Shown: piece after piece, positions 11,242-22,469 of the stretch
Layout: each line of letters starts with the position of its first letter
How positions within the stretch are numbered: the stretch's first letter is position 1
Source of the DNA: Drosophila persimilis
Taxonomy: Eukaryota; Arthropoda; Insecta; Diptera; Drosophilidae
Assembly (NCBI RefSeq): GCF_003286085.1
Contig: NW_020825321.1
Location: 124,001-188,000, forward strand
DNA length: 64,000 bases
Direction of reading: 5' to 3'
The notes under the pieces: generated by a model
What the model was told of the DNA's origin: nothing
Database searches by the model: none
What the model saw: only the letters and a program-made list of their open reading frames with translations
Program-made: the position numbers and the translations under genes

Positions 11242-12310
11242 GCATAGTTTCCACGGAATGTGGTCGTCGTCGTCGTCTCCGTGTCCTAGGTTGCGGTACA
11301 GTTGTCCGTTTTCGTATGCGTAATCCGAATACTTCTGGGGCTCGTCTTGGACCTGTTGGATCCTTCTTGTGAGACAGGCGCGGGTCGCGTGGTCTTCCTC
11401 CTCGATGCGTGACAGTAGTTTCCAATAGTTGTCTCGATAGCGCGTCTGCCACTACGTTCTGATTGCCGGATCGATAATGTACGTCGTACTAATATTGTTG
11501 CAGCTCGAGCGCCCACCGAGGGTATTCAGTCACGAGGTGGTCGGTGATCACGTCGAATCGGTAGCCTTCGAGGTAGCATCGCAGTTTTCGGGTCGCCCAG
11601 ATGACGGCTAGGGATTCTTTGTCGGTGGCGGAGTAGTTTTCCTCAGCTTTGGTGGCAAGGTTCGGGCATCACATGGTATAGTCCATTGGTATAGTCCTCT
11701 GCCGGGTATCATGAATGCCGTGGCTTCCCGGCTGTCGCGGGCCAAGGGTATATGCCAGTATCCGATCTTCAGGTTTAGGGTCGTGATGAAGTGCGCGTTT
11801 CGGAGTCGTTCTAGTATGTAGTTTATCCTTGGCATCGGGTATGCGTCCGGGATAGAACATTCATTGAGCTGTCGATAATATACTTTTTACGGACCAGGAC
11901 AATTGGGGCGCTGTGGGGGCTCCGAGATGATTCGATTAAGTCTTCGGCGATCTGCCGCATGGCTGGGTTTTTTTGGTAGTACCGCTGTTTGATGGGTCGG
12001 TTGTCCCTCGTGAAGATGGTAGGTTCCGTTAGATCTGTCGTCCCTTGGAGGGCTGCGAGTGTTGGCAGTCCAGAACTCCTGTATTTTCGGTGCGATGTCG
12101 GGGAGCAATGGGTCGGAGATTCGTTCCGAATCGTCCTCGGACAGTTCTCCGATTCCTGGGTCGCAAGTGTGGTTGGGGTTCTCGGGGAGAATCGTTGTGT
12201 CGAATGCGCTTGTTGGCTCGATTTCGCGAGTGTATTCGCTTATGTGGGCGGCTGCCGCGGGGTGTCCACCAAGGGAGGGGTGCCCGTGTGGGTCTTGGTG
12301 GCGATCATAG
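11241..12310 (-). pseudogene. pol: gypsy RT/RNase H remnant with deleted catalytic core
   Basis: The N-terminal RT part is present in pieces: RPIKQRYYQKNPAM-like sequence near 11990-11950, SRSPHSAPIVLV near 11930-11890, then 11835-11690 with MPRINYILERLRNA and GRGLYQW. Sequence then jumps at about 11690-11660 directly to the RNase H region (AEENYSAT-like, then ITDHLVTEYPRWALELQQ). About 250 residues, including the YLDD site and the RNase H start, are missing compared with the related copy at 59265. ADALSRQ at about 11450 marks the RNase H end. Confidence 0.7.
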
Positions 12311-12894
12311 TGTTGGATAGCTAGTTTGGGCGACGCTGGTTTCGGACATGGCTCCGGGCGTGGTGCTGGGCCGTATGCTAGCGCTGTGCGAAGGGTGGCC
12401 TGGGAGGCGTTCCATGATGTCGGTGACGATCGACGGCGGTGTATCGAGGTTCCGGTTGGCGCCTCGCGTGGCGGTGGTCGCCTTTCCCGGTTCCTGCCTG
12501 AGAGGACGCAGGAGTAGCTGGTCGGTTTCTGTCGTAGACGTCTTGCGTCTTGTGTCGATGGCGTTTTCGCTGCAGTCCTGGTCCAGGGTGTCGGTCGGCG
12601 GTGGTACCTCGAGCGTCTAGCTGCTGCTTGGCGGTTGTTGCCGGGCGGTGCTGTCTTTTGGAGGGGCGTCCTGGGTTCCTTTCCCCTCGTTGGTGCACTC
12701 GGAGGACGCTCTCGCTTTTTTTCGCTCTGCTTGGTCTTGGGATTCTCGGTGGGCCTTGGGCTAGTGTGCCTCGTTGCGGCCGCGTGTTTCGTGTTCCTTG
12801 TTTGTTTTTGCTTTCGTGTCTCGTGTCATGTCGGGGGGTTCGTTGGCTGCGGGGGTCTCGTGGGTCCTGATGGTGTGTACTTGGCTGGCTGTGA

Positions 12895-13300
12895 TCAGCG
12901 GCACGTTGGTGACCTTGAAGATGGAGGTGTTTGGTGCCACACTGTATCGCTGTGTCGATGGCGCATAGGAAATCCATTCCCACAATGACTTGCTCTAGCA
13001 TATTTGGTAGTACTAAGAGCGGTATCTGTACCTCTCGCCCGTCCAGTCGGACGCGCGCTAGCAAGAACTGAGTTATCTCGCGTGCCGAGACGTCGGCCAG
13101 GCGGATCTGGACCCACGCCTCTCGCAGGTCGTTGTTGTGATCGAGTTGGCGGGCGAGGTCAGCGTTGATGAAGCTTCGCGATGCTCCGGTGTCGACCGAG
13201 GCTTCCGTGCGCCGTCCTCCGATGGTTACTCTCGCAACTATCCGGCCGTCGTATGGGTTCTTTAGTTGCGTTTCAGAGGAATCGTCGTGACCGGCTACTT
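12895..13300 (-). pseudogene. pro: gypsy aspartic protease, degraded
   Basis: The minus frames contain a VDTGASRSFIN-type active-site motif near 13190 and the C-terminal VQIPLLVLPNMLEQVIVGMDFLCAI segment (about 13020-12950). These match residues of the protease at 58019-58516. Frameshifts split the two halves. Retroelement protease cleaves the Gag and Pol precursors. Confidence 0.6.
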
Positions 13301-13628
13301 CCGTGTTAGCTGGGGAGGTGAGTTGTGTTCCGACGGGTGTTGGCAGTCCATGGTGCGTGTTCCGCGCTTACCGCACTCCCAACAGAAGAGGATCGATGGG
13401 TTGACTCTGTGGCAACATCGTCAGTTGCGCCAGACTTCTCAGTTCGTATCTTCGCAGATACAGCTGGTACGCTGGTAGAGTGTTGTCATAGATCCGGTTG
13501 CATGAGCAATGAGTAATGGCCGTCTGTGCGTCCGTTTCCTTCTGCAGTCGGCAAGATCCTTCTCATGGGCGAAGGACTTGGCTCCGGGGGCGCGGGCGCG
13601 GGCGCGGGCTTCGGTAGATCCTCGGTGG

Positions 13629-13950
13629 TTATCGATTACGGCAGGACGCTGGTTTTGCCCCCTGTGGTTCTAGGGACTCATAGGCTAAGCTCGGGGTCCG
13701 TCTTACGCTTCTCCGTTTGTCCCGATGTGCTGGGCTGTGACGATCTGGCGTACTGTCGCTCGAGCGCCGCCAGCCTGACCAGGCATCGTGTTCCAGTGGC
13801 CCGGCGACTAGTTTCGCGAAATTTCTCCGCAAATCTTTCACGTTACCCACGCAGCTGAATCCTAATTCCTCCGCGAAGGACTCCAGCTCCTCTTGGTGGC
13901 GTTTATGTATCCAGCCGGTACTCACCCCTGGGTTGGCGACCAATTCGCCA
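13629..13950 (-). pseudogene. gag: gypsy Gag N-terminus, fragment
   Basis: The frame 13943-13629 reads GWIHKRHQEELESFAEELGF then VGNVKDLRRNFAKLV. That is parallel to the Gag start at 56592 (RWVASRRKDELQSLAKEFGL, TVEDLRSRI) and looks like a short SAP-type helix-turn-helix. Later residues are out of frame; a CCHC region is hinted near 13370-13500 but broken. It lies just downstream of the PBS, as expected for Gag. Confidence 0.6.
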
Positions 13951-14261
13951 GGGTAGTACTCACTGGGCTGTTAATCTGTATGGGACTCCATTGCTCCGCT
14001 TATTACATGCGTCCGCTATTTCGTTTGGCTTGCGTTTTTTTTTCGGCGCTGGGGCACTGGGTCGAGCTTCGCTGTGGGCGTTTTGAATTTCTTCTCGGGG
14101 TGATGACACCGTTCGCGTTTCTTTGTTGCTGCGCCGCGCTTTTGTTGGCTCATTGCGAAACTTGCACCGCTGGAAATTGGGCGAGGTCCGGGATTCCTTC
14201 ACGTTGTTTTCTTGGTTCTCTAGCGGCCGTGGGTCCTTAGTCCAAAATCCCTCGTCGATGT

Positions 14262-14282
14262 TCCCTCAGGTCCCTGCTCGGG
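14262..14282 (-). promoter_or_regulatory. Primer binding site, tRNA-Lys type
   Basis: On the minus strand TGGCGCCCGAGCAGGGA follows the LTR end ...CATCACA by two bases. This is complementary to the 3' end of a lysine tRNA of the kind used by lentiviruses and Osvaldo. The identical word occurs at 55604-55620. Confidence 0.75.
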
Positions 14283-14365
14283 CGCCACTTGTGATGGACC
14301 TAGGTCATCTACTTCAACCTACTTAGTAGAAGGTTTATGTTTATCATACATTGGAGGATGGATTG

Positions 14366-14422
14366 TATCGGGTACAAATGTAGAGTTGCGGTCTCCGCAG
14401 CAACTCACAACGTTCCCCCTAG
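14366..14422 (+). repeat. DINE-1/HINE-like 3' terminus only
   Basis: Only the last ~55 bases of the family remain: ATCGGGTA, the GAGTTGC...GCAACTC hairpin and ACGTTCCCCCT. It abuts the 5' LTR remnant of the gypsy element. Confidence 0.7.
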
Positions 14423-14439
14423 TTCGTACTAAGTTTAAT

Positions 14440-15026
14440 ATTTGCGCAGCTTCCTCTAAAACTATGGTACATACCCACAATCAATTAGAGCTCTAAGATT
14501 TTGATAGCCACCATTCCTTGGCTTACTTTTATAAGTGCTGTGGTTAAAAGCGCTTTTTCTTTATTTAAGCAAATGCTAACATTTTCCCTCTTTTCGTAGC
14601 GAATATGGAGCATCGTATGATGAGGTTTTTTACAAATCCCACATCGAATTTCAGATAAGCATTTCTTACATATCATGCCTACAGCATTTTGAGCAAAGGC
14701 GCTGTTTTTTAATAAACTGGCCTCTATCTATCGGGATCATTCCCTTAAACTTATAGCAGTGAATTATGATATGTCCTGCCATTTAACATAGCAGACAATT
14801 TTCTTTTATTTTGCAATATTGCACTACTTTTTTCAACGGTTTCCACTCATTATCCTGCGATGTGTTAAGAGAAGTGTACCGTTGTTTAAAAAATTCCATT
14901 ACATCTGGCAATGCTTGGATATCTCTCATCGTTTTTATAGTACTTTCATATAATTGTAAGGTATCTTTGTTGAACTTTTTCAACAGTATGTGCGTGAAAA
15001 TCACATCAACTTCTTCTGTTAATAGG
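14440..15026 (-). pseudogene. gag: BEL Gag fragment (DUF1759-like end and zinc knuckle)
   Basis: Frame 15115-14783 contains IFTHILLKKFNKDTLQLYES and MRDIQALPDVMEFFKQRY, typical of the BEL/Pao Gag capsid-like domain. A broken stretch follows, with frame 14676-14485 carrying CGICKKPHHTMLHIRY, the second BEL zinc knuckle. Gag packages element RNA. The start is replaced by CR1 copy B sequence near 15027 and the frame is broken near 14720-14780. Possibly the same family as the gag scrap at 23710-24650. Confidence 0.7.
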
Positions 15027-15623
15027 TTATTCAAACTGACGACCATCCACCATCCATTTCCGGAATGGTACGTAAGGTTTTGCCATTCCGAAAATTTTCC
15101 AGTTCCACCATCCATTTTGGATTTTCCTAAACCACACGTAGTTAGCCGATGGTTTTCAAATGCAACTCTGAATAATTGTCATTCACAACGAAAAAATGGT
15201 ATTCAATGCGAAAACGTAAACAATGATTGTGGCAAAATAAACAAAAAACAACAACAATCATGCCTAATGGCTCGGATGCATTCAAGGCTGGCGATGAGAT
15301 TGAGTGCGGCATGGCAGAATCTGCCAGGCTGAAGTTGCAAGTGTGTGGCGAATAAATGGCAGACGACTGACAACATAGAACAAATATTTCTATGCTCTGT
15401 AAATGCATTATGTTAGGCATAATTTATTCCTTAATAATGAGTTTTTTTCGGACATTATCGAGTTGGATCTGGATGAATCATGTAGCTCCAGCACCTTTTC
15501 TGGCACCAAGGGCCTCCACCAAAGCGAACCTTCGAAAAAGACGACACTTCTTGGATGGCAGAGATAGCCAGAGAGTGAATCGAAGAGCAGAGGGACCTTC
15601 ACAGGAAGAAGGAAGAACATGAA

Positions 15624-16827
15624 ATGAGGCACGAAACTTCTCTTTTAGTAACTTATCAAAGTGTTAGAGGCTTACGTAGTAAGCTCAGAATTCTTTTCCG
15701 GGATAGTGTTGCATTTGCTTCCCACTTTATTGTGTTTACTGAAACCTGGTTAAAGCCGGACATTCTTCGTTCCGAGGTTTTGGCACGTCGGTACACAACT
15801 TTTAGAAAGGACCATTCGTCTCGACGTGCAGGAGAGGCTCTGATTGCAGTGAACTCTACCTTCACGTCGGAATACTTCACAGTCCAGGTTCAACCGGAAC
15901 TGGAATTCCTGTGTGTAAAACTGATTCTTCCCGCTTTCGCTATATTCATTACCTGCTCGTATATTCCACCTTCTTCGGATATCTCTATTTATGAGCAGCA
16001 TTTGTCCGCTTTAACTGCTGTTTCTTCCTCGCTATCAGATAAAGATCATATGATAGTTCTTGGTGACCTCAACTTGCCAGGAACTGTTTGGTCTTCGGTA
16101 AACGAGTCTAGTAACCTAGTGCCCATGTCACGACATTACTTTGTGTTGTGTCCCTGCCTCAAGTCAATCATGTGAAAAATTCCTTGGGTCGATTGCTTGA
16201 TCTGTGCTTTGTATTGGATCCGACCATAGTGTTGTTAACCCGAGCGCTTCCGTTCACTATACCTGAAGACGCCTACCACCCTACTATCGAGGTGTCGCTG
16301 GATTGGATCGGTCGAGTAGACTACCTGAACGTGTCCGCTGCTTTCGTAAAGCCGAGTTTGCGAAGCTTAATAACCTCATTAGGGATTTTGATTGGTCCGC
16401 TTTGTACTTGTGCACTGATATCATACAAGGCACAAACATTTTTTACAATGCTCTTGGCACATTTTTTGATTCTTGTGTCCCGCTTTCTTGTCCGACTAGA
16501 TCTGGAAAACTCCCTTGGTTTACCAAAGAGTTATCCAGTCTAAAAAACTTAAAATCAAGACTTTATAAAAAATTTCAAGAAGTGGGTTCTCCTACTTCTC
16601 ACTCTCGCTATGTATTAGCTCGGTCAAACTTTTCAGTTCTTAATGCTCAATGCTATAAGAACTACCTATCTCGACGCAGGATACGTTTTTCTCAGGACCC
16701 TAAACAGTTTTACAGCTTCGTAAACAGTAAGCGTAGAACATCCGCACACCCATCCTCGCTATCATTTTGTAATACGTCGGCAAATAATGATCAGGCAATT
16801 GCCGATCTTTTTGCCCCATTTTTCTAA
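15624..16827 (+). pseudogene. CR1 ORF2 endonuclease and linker (copy B), broken
   Basis: Endonuclease frame 15624-16175 is residue-for-residue the same as that of copy A, including the aberrant ending CLKSIM. The linker continues in 16303-16827 (RSSRLPERVRCFRKAEF, DPKQFYSFVNSKR), ending at a stop where copy D reads FFQTTYSEE. ORF2 provides nicking and reverse transcription; this one is non-functional. Confidence 0.8.
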
Positions 16828-17270
16828 ACCACCTATTCTGAGGAAAGCTACTTTGGTCATCCGTACCCATATGGATTACCGAGGTCGAACGGCATTTTCA
16901 GTTTAATGAATGTTCTTTACTTCATGATCTTCAACTAGTTAAGCCGGTGTTTTCACCGGGTCCAGACGGGGTTCCAGGTTGTGTACTCAGGTACTGCGCC
17001 GAGGTTCTGTGTGGACCATTGCTTAAACTATTCACCCTGTCCATCGACAGGGTTCCATCTTCCTTCCATCTGGAAGGAATCGTTTATAATTGCTCTCCAT
17101 AAAAAAGGTAGCAAGTCTGGCGCAAAAAATTATAGAGGTTTAGCAAAGTAATCCGCTATTCCCAAAGTGTTTGAGAAGGAATTAACTCCGCACTTGCAAC
17201 ATCTCTGCAAGTCACTTACACTTATCCCACTCAGCATGGATTTATAAGGCGGCGATCAACCACCACGATC

Positions 17271-17692
17271 TTGTTAGAGTTTACCTCTTTCATTATTAAA
17301 GGCTTTCAAGGTAACTTACAGACGGATGTTATTTACACCGACTTTAGTAAAGCATTCGACTATGTAAACCATTCCCTTTTCGCGCATAAACTTGACCTTT
17401 TAGGGTTTCCGTCCAACCTCCTGAGATGTATTTCTAGCTATCTTTGTTCTAGGTCTCAAAGAGTCCTCTTCAAAAACTCCCTCTCTTCACCATTAAAGAT
17501 TTCTTCGGGAGTACCACAGGGCAGCCATCTATGCCCCTTACTCTTTACACTCTTTATTAATGACTTGCCTTTAGTATAAACATACTCTCGAGTACTTATG
17601 TATGCGGATGATGTTAAACTGTGTGTCCGGTATAAGGACATTTCATTTCATCGCTTGCAATCCGATCTCAATAACTTTCAGTCATGGTGTTT
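17271..17692 (+). pseudogene. CR1 RT palm (copy B), interrupted
   Basis: Frame 17271-17579 contains the RT motifs VIYTDFSKAFDYVNHSLF and SSGVPQGSHLCPLLFTLFINDLP. The catalytic MYADD follows at about 17597, after a stop at 17577. The coding sequence is severed at 17692 by the inserted minus-strand element, and the C-terminal part lies at 22486-23199. Confidence 0.75.
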
Positions 17693-17857
17693 TTATTTAT
17701 TTATTAAATTAACAAATTATCTGTAAATAATAATACTTAATTACAAAAGGCGGAAAAAGAGAAGTTAAAAGTTAGCTAAATTTAAGTGATTATAAATATT
17801 GCATGCAATTAGCTTAGGAGACAGTTCAGGGTATAGGGTTTGGCAGAGGGAGTTATG

Positions 17858-20310
17858 TTAGTTACGAAGGCCAAAAATTAAAAATTGCTTTTGCACGGAT
17901 TGAATAACAACCTGCTGCTCTTTATACTGCGGGCTGCACACATAAGAACAATACTTCAATATAGGACGTACTAACGGGATGTACAGTTGTTTCGTAACAA
18001 ACGCGTCGTCAAACTCCTTGGACCAACGCTTGATGAACGCTAAAACACCCTGAGCTTTATTTACAGTTGCAGCTGTATGCTTGTTAAAATACATCTTATG
18101 ATCAAAAAGGACTCCGAGGTCATTTGAACACGAAATTCGCTCGAGGACGTGATTTCCTAGAATATATGAGACAAAATGTGGAGCGCGACGGTAAAATGTC
18201 ATAAGTTTGCATTAGGAAAGGTTCAGAAAAAGAAGATTAGTTGAACACCACAATAGTAGTATCCAGTTGAAGGCGTGTGTGCAAATACACACAGATTTTA
18301 ACATCATCAGCATACATTAGTGTAGTAGAGTATGTTATAACTTGAGGAAGGTCATTCACAAATAAAATAAACAGAAGCAGGCCAAATGACTTTCCTGTGG
18401 CACACCAGAAGTAACATTAACAGTATTTGACAACACGTTAGAAAACAAAACACGTTGAGTACGGTTAGAGAGAGAGGACAAAATCCAATCTAGAAGATTC
18501 GTTGGGAACCCTAATAAAGAGAGCTTGTGAATAAGCAGAGCATGGTTCACAGAATCGAATGCCTTGCTGAAGTCCGTAAAAACTACATCCGTCTGCAAAC
18601 CAATTTGAAAACCACGGTGGATTAGATTAGAAAACTCAAGAAGGTTAGTCGAAGTTGAACGATGTCTGAAAAAACCGTGTTGCGACGGAGATATCAAGCT
18701 GCAACAAAGATGTTGCAGTTGCCGGGTGACCAGGAACTCAAGAATCTTCGGGATGGCGGAAAGCTTTGCGATACCACGATAGTTTTCAATATTTGATCTT
18801 GATCCTTTTTTGTGCAGCGGAATGATGTAGGACTCATTCCAAATTACTGGGAGACAAGACTTTTCCAAAGAGAGGTTGAAGAGAAAGGTCAAGGGTTTGC
18901 AAAGAGACTGGGCACAGTGTTTTAAAATGCAACTTGGTACCTTATCTGGACCCGAAGAAAACGATATGACCATAGATGACAAACCTTCCAGAACAATGCT
19001 TTCCTCGAAAATGGGCAGAAAAATGCTGATAGGTAGGTAGAGGTAGCTGGTACGGATACGGAGTGGATGCGTTGTAAATATGAGTCGACTACGTTGTTTG
19101 GAAAAAGGTAGCGAATAAATTTGCAATACCAACAGCAGAAGCTTCTGTTTTATTCTGGTAATGAAGGGACGGAGGAAAAGCGTTGGACTTACGCTTAGAG
19201 TTAACGAACGAATAGAATTTTTTAGGATCACTACGAAAGTTACATTGTGATAGGTAATGATTATAACACTGACAATTAACGGCAAGGAACAGAGAGCGAG
19301 CGGAGGAGTATAGAGCTAGGGCCGACTTCTGGTACTTTTTATAGAGCCGGGATTTATTGTTTTTTAAGTAAGAAAAATACTTGCAGAACCAGGGAGGCTT
19401 GGACGATATGGGTACAGTGATATCTGGAACAAATGTAAGGGCGGAGTAAATAGGGCTATAAAACGAGTTAACAGTTGCATCTATGTTCGGTAATGAATAA
19501 AGAAACGACCAATCAACACGCGAGAGATGTATATCTAAATCGATAAAGTTTGTTTTGCGAAAACACTTTATGTGACAAGGAGCCATGGAACTGTCAGCAC
19601 CACCAGATCGGGTACACTCAAGGGATATCGACAAAGTTGGATGGTAAGGATCTTCAGGGAATGATATTGGGCTTGCTCTAGATACCGTAGCAAGAGAAGC
19701 ATCGTTAACAAAAATGAGGCCAAGAAGTCTATCCCTAATGTTTTTAACGGCATTAATTTGGACAAGGGAAATATCCGTTAGACCATTGATAAAGTCATTA
19801 TGGCAATTGGGAAACAACAGATGAGCGTCATCACAAGGCAGCCAAGAAAGAAATGGGAGGTTAAAGTCCCCCATGACAATAATTCGATCATTGCACCATA
19901 ATGCAGATACGACAGTATTAATTGCTGAGAGGTGGTGTAAGTAAAGCTCAGCATCAGACCTGGGAGCAATGTAAGAGCAGGTTAAATAGAAAAATGCCGA
20001 GCCAACACGAACTTTGACTGCAACAAATTCAATTCCATGGATGTTATTGAATGGTAAAAACTCAGATGAGAAAACAGATTTGACTGCAATCAGAACCCCA
20101 CCTGCAAAAGATGGGCGGTCCATTCTATAGATAGTGTAACTATCAATGAAAATTTCATGATCATTGACAGAAGAGTTAAGCCAGGTTTCGGTAAACGCGA
20201 TGGCATCGAAATCAAAGGACGCACTATTAGTATGAATTTAACGCAATGTGCCCAACAAACTGCGAGCGTTCTGATAGTGCATAGAAAAATGGTACATAAG
20301 TTTTTTGGAG
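17858..20310 (-). pseudogene. CR1-type ORF2 (element H), frameshifted
   Basis: Endonuclease: YQNARSL, AFTETWLNSSV, then frame 20123-19089 with GGVLIAVKS, VMGDFNLPFLSW and a long linker ending FATFFQTT. RT: frame 19285-18356 with SGPDKVPSCILK, ENYRGIAKLSAIPK, QHGFFRHRST, VVFTDFSKAFDSVNH and SGVPQESHLACF, where a frameshift follows; MYADDVK is near 18300. C-terminus: 18202-17858 (NDLGVLFDHKMYFNKH). The thumb end is then cut short by about 90 residues. One stop lies near 20230 and further frame changes near 19090, 18400 and 18210. Confidence 0.8.
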
Positions 20311-21224
20311 CAGCACGTTCGGTAATTCTGGGATTCGAGTTCGAATCTTTGAGAAGGAACTCATGCATAATTGTATGGCCTGCCCATATTGACGGTTTTA
20401 GAGAACTGGATAGTAAAGAATCAGGGAGAAGAATTTTAAAGGATGATATGTTGAGTTAATGTTTAAATGTAAATTTAGTCACAACTATATCATCAGGTGA
20501 AGCGTTAAGTTAAAAGGAAAGATGTTGTTTAACGTCCTCCGTTGTAGCCTCAGGAATAAGACGAGAAGCAAATATTGCTTTCCGAGGGACCAATTCTCTA
20601 AGTTGAAGTCCCGAGCGAGATCGAGAAGGTGGAGCCACTCCTAATAGAGATCTCGGTCCTAGGGCAGAAGAATTGACCGGAGCCACCGTTGGCGGATTTA
20701 CAGATAACGGCGATGCATGACCACACGGAGTCACAAATGCTTCCGATGGATGAAGGTGGGAGGCAGGCGTACCAATCGGATTAGGGTGCAAGAGATTGGT
20801 ATCATTATGCGGAATTTTCCGTCTAGGCGATTCCCTCAAGAGTTTGAGCCCAAGAAACTGTGATTCAAGGGCAAGAAATTTCTCGTTGAGAGCCACAAAT
20901 TGTTTCCGGACATCCAGAAACTCAGTTCGAGTCTGTCCTCTCCCGACAAGCCAGACATGACCAAGACAGGCCCATGCGTTTCGAGATCAGATCATTTAGC
21001 CGGCCAAAGTTTCCGCCACCAGCACATTTTATGTGGGAAAAATTTTCGCACAGCCAGCAGCTAAGGAATGAATCACCAATGATTACACGACCGAATTCAC
21101 ATTTCTTTGCCCTAAAAACGATTGCCATTATTGACAGCAGTAGAATCACTGTGCACGAATAATAAAAGAACTGAGTGAGAGCGCAGGTAAAATGGGAGAA
21201 CAGACAGCAGAGCGAGCCAGACAA
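20300..21224 (-). pseudogene. CR1-type ORF1 with PHD-like zinc finger (element H)
   Basis: The N-terminal frame 21224-20922 carries a Cys/His array (CEFG, CWLCENFSHIKCAG, WSCLACRE) that looks like the PHD-type finger known in CR1 ORF1 proteins. Frame 20896-20510 continues with MALNEKFLALESQFLGL, a proline/serine-rich linker and RKAIFASRLIPEATTEDVKQHL. A further frame to about 20300 (SSFKILLPD, WPAH-like, HEFLL) completes the RRM-like C-terminal domain. ORF1 proteins bind element RNA. Stops and a frameshift break it. Confidence 0.65.
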
Positions 21225-21678
21225 TCAGCTGCAGCGGCAATAATTCAGAGCAGATGATCCAACGAAGTGCAGGAAACGAGCAGTAAACTCACCAAAGCAG
21301 AGACACAAAAAAAAGTCCACAAAGAGGGAGAGTATAGGCAATCCAAAGAGAGTGAGAGCAAAAAGGCGAGGAGCAGGCCCGCTTATGCTCACGAGAGAGT
21401 GTGGGCGATGCAAACGTTGATGCGCGAGAACAGTGCACACCGAAGAAGCGATAACGAAAAGCAAACTGGGCAAAAAACAATAACAAATTGCCTGCACGAG
21501 TCCGATGCGTTACGTTGCGAATATTGAATTTATATTAAACACTTGTTTTGAAACGAAACACTGGTAACTAACACAAAGTAAAATCAAATTAAAGAGATGC
21601 GATGATATATCAAAACAAAGTCCCAGCAATGTTGTATGATATTTAGGCAAAGGGCGGAGAATGCAGGAGCAAGAAAAA

Positions 21679-22452
21679 ACGAGGGGGAACGTTGTGAATT
21701 GCTGCGGACACTGCCACTGCAAATAGATTTGTTCCTTTAGGCTATAAAAATGATCTGATCTGATCCAGGTTCGGCATATGGTCATTTTCTATGATTCTGC
21801 GTTTTTAGTTTTCTCGAGTCTGCAATATTGTGGATGCAACAGATTTTCGTTCTTTGTGGGGGCGGAAGGGGGTGTTTCGAAATGTTGACACAAAACGGTC
21901 AAGGTCCGATATCACAGGAGTGTGGATACCAAATTTGGTTGCTCTGGCTCTAATAGGTTCTGAGATCCTTGAACTCCTATTTTGCAATTGGCAAAACCGA
22001 CCATGAAACCTCTGTGTTAGAGAGAGACAGAGCGAGAAAGAATGAAATTGTTTTCTTGATTCTGGCTATAATAATTATACTATCTGATTTTGCACTCTAG
22101 AAGATATAGTCATTCTCTACGATTCTGCGTTTTCAGTTTTCTCGTATCTTTGAATTTGTGGATGCCACAGATTTTCGCCCTTTGTGGGGGCGGTAGTGGG
22201 CGGGGCAAAGTTTTGAAACATACTTGTAGCAGTGACATATCAGAGAAGTCCGGATATAAAACGTCGTTGCTCTAGCTCTTATAGTCTTTGAGCACTAGGC
22301 GCTGATAGGGACGGATAGACGGACAGACAGACAGGGCTCAATCGACTAGGTTATTGATGCTGATCAAGAATATATATACTTTATGGGGTCGGAAACGATT
22401 CCTTCTGGACGTTACACACATCCATTTTCACCACAAATCTAATATACCCCAA
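21679..22452 (-). repeat. DINE-1/HINE-like element, internally shortened
   Basis: Minus orientation. The hairpin terminus is at 21680-21715, the GTCY block at about 22318-22335 and the AATATACCCC segment at the end, but the outermost sub-terminal repeat is missing. It lies between element H and the resumption of CR1 copy B/C. Confidence 0.75.
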
Positions 22453-22469
22453 TTACACCCCCCCATTAC

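Larger units (their letters stand above)
9360..14358 (-). mobile_element. Ty3/gypsy element (relative of the 55-62 kb element), decayed
   Basis: On the minus strand: 5' LTR remnant (about 14358-14305), PBS, gag, protease, pol and a 3' LTR-like region. Gag, protease, pol and integrase all resemble the better copy at 55-62 kb, but at clearly lower identity, so it is a second family of the same lineage. The tRNA-Lys-type primer site and these proteins suggest an Osvaldo/Ulysses-like lineage (inference). It carries many frameshifts and lacks the RT catalytic core. Confidence 0.75.
15027..17692 (+). mobile_element. CR1 copy B, 5' part (continues at 22470)
   Basis: Closely parallels copy A: same 5' region without the DINE-1-like insertion (empty site near 15248), the same 183-codon endonuclease frame, and the same small deletion before 16180. 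RT motifs TDFSKAFD (17340), GVPQGSHL (17510) and MYADDVKL (17600) are retained here. Frameshifts occur near 16830 and 17100. It is cut at 17692 within the sequence CAGTCATGGTG by the 3' tail of a minus-strand element. The expected continuation appears at 22470. Confidence 0.85.
17693..21678 (-). mobile_element. Second CR1-type element (H), near full length, inserted in CR1 copy B
   Basis: Minus-strand element of a different subfamily. The order is a G+A-rich 5' UTR (21678-21225), ORF1 (21224 to about 20300), ORF2 (about 20310-17780) and a 3' tail of AATA repeats ending in A-run at 17693-17712. Proteins align with those of copies A-G but at much lower identity. Its 3' tail directly abuts CR1 copy B, marking the insertion point. 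The DINE-1-like element at 21679 touches its 5' end. Frameshifts and stops inactivate it. Confidence 0.8.

Noticed and set aside
11989..13943. Many long plus-strand frames across the gypsy element
   Set aside because: Antisense of a G+C-rich minus-strand pol/gag; composition effect, no recognisable domains.
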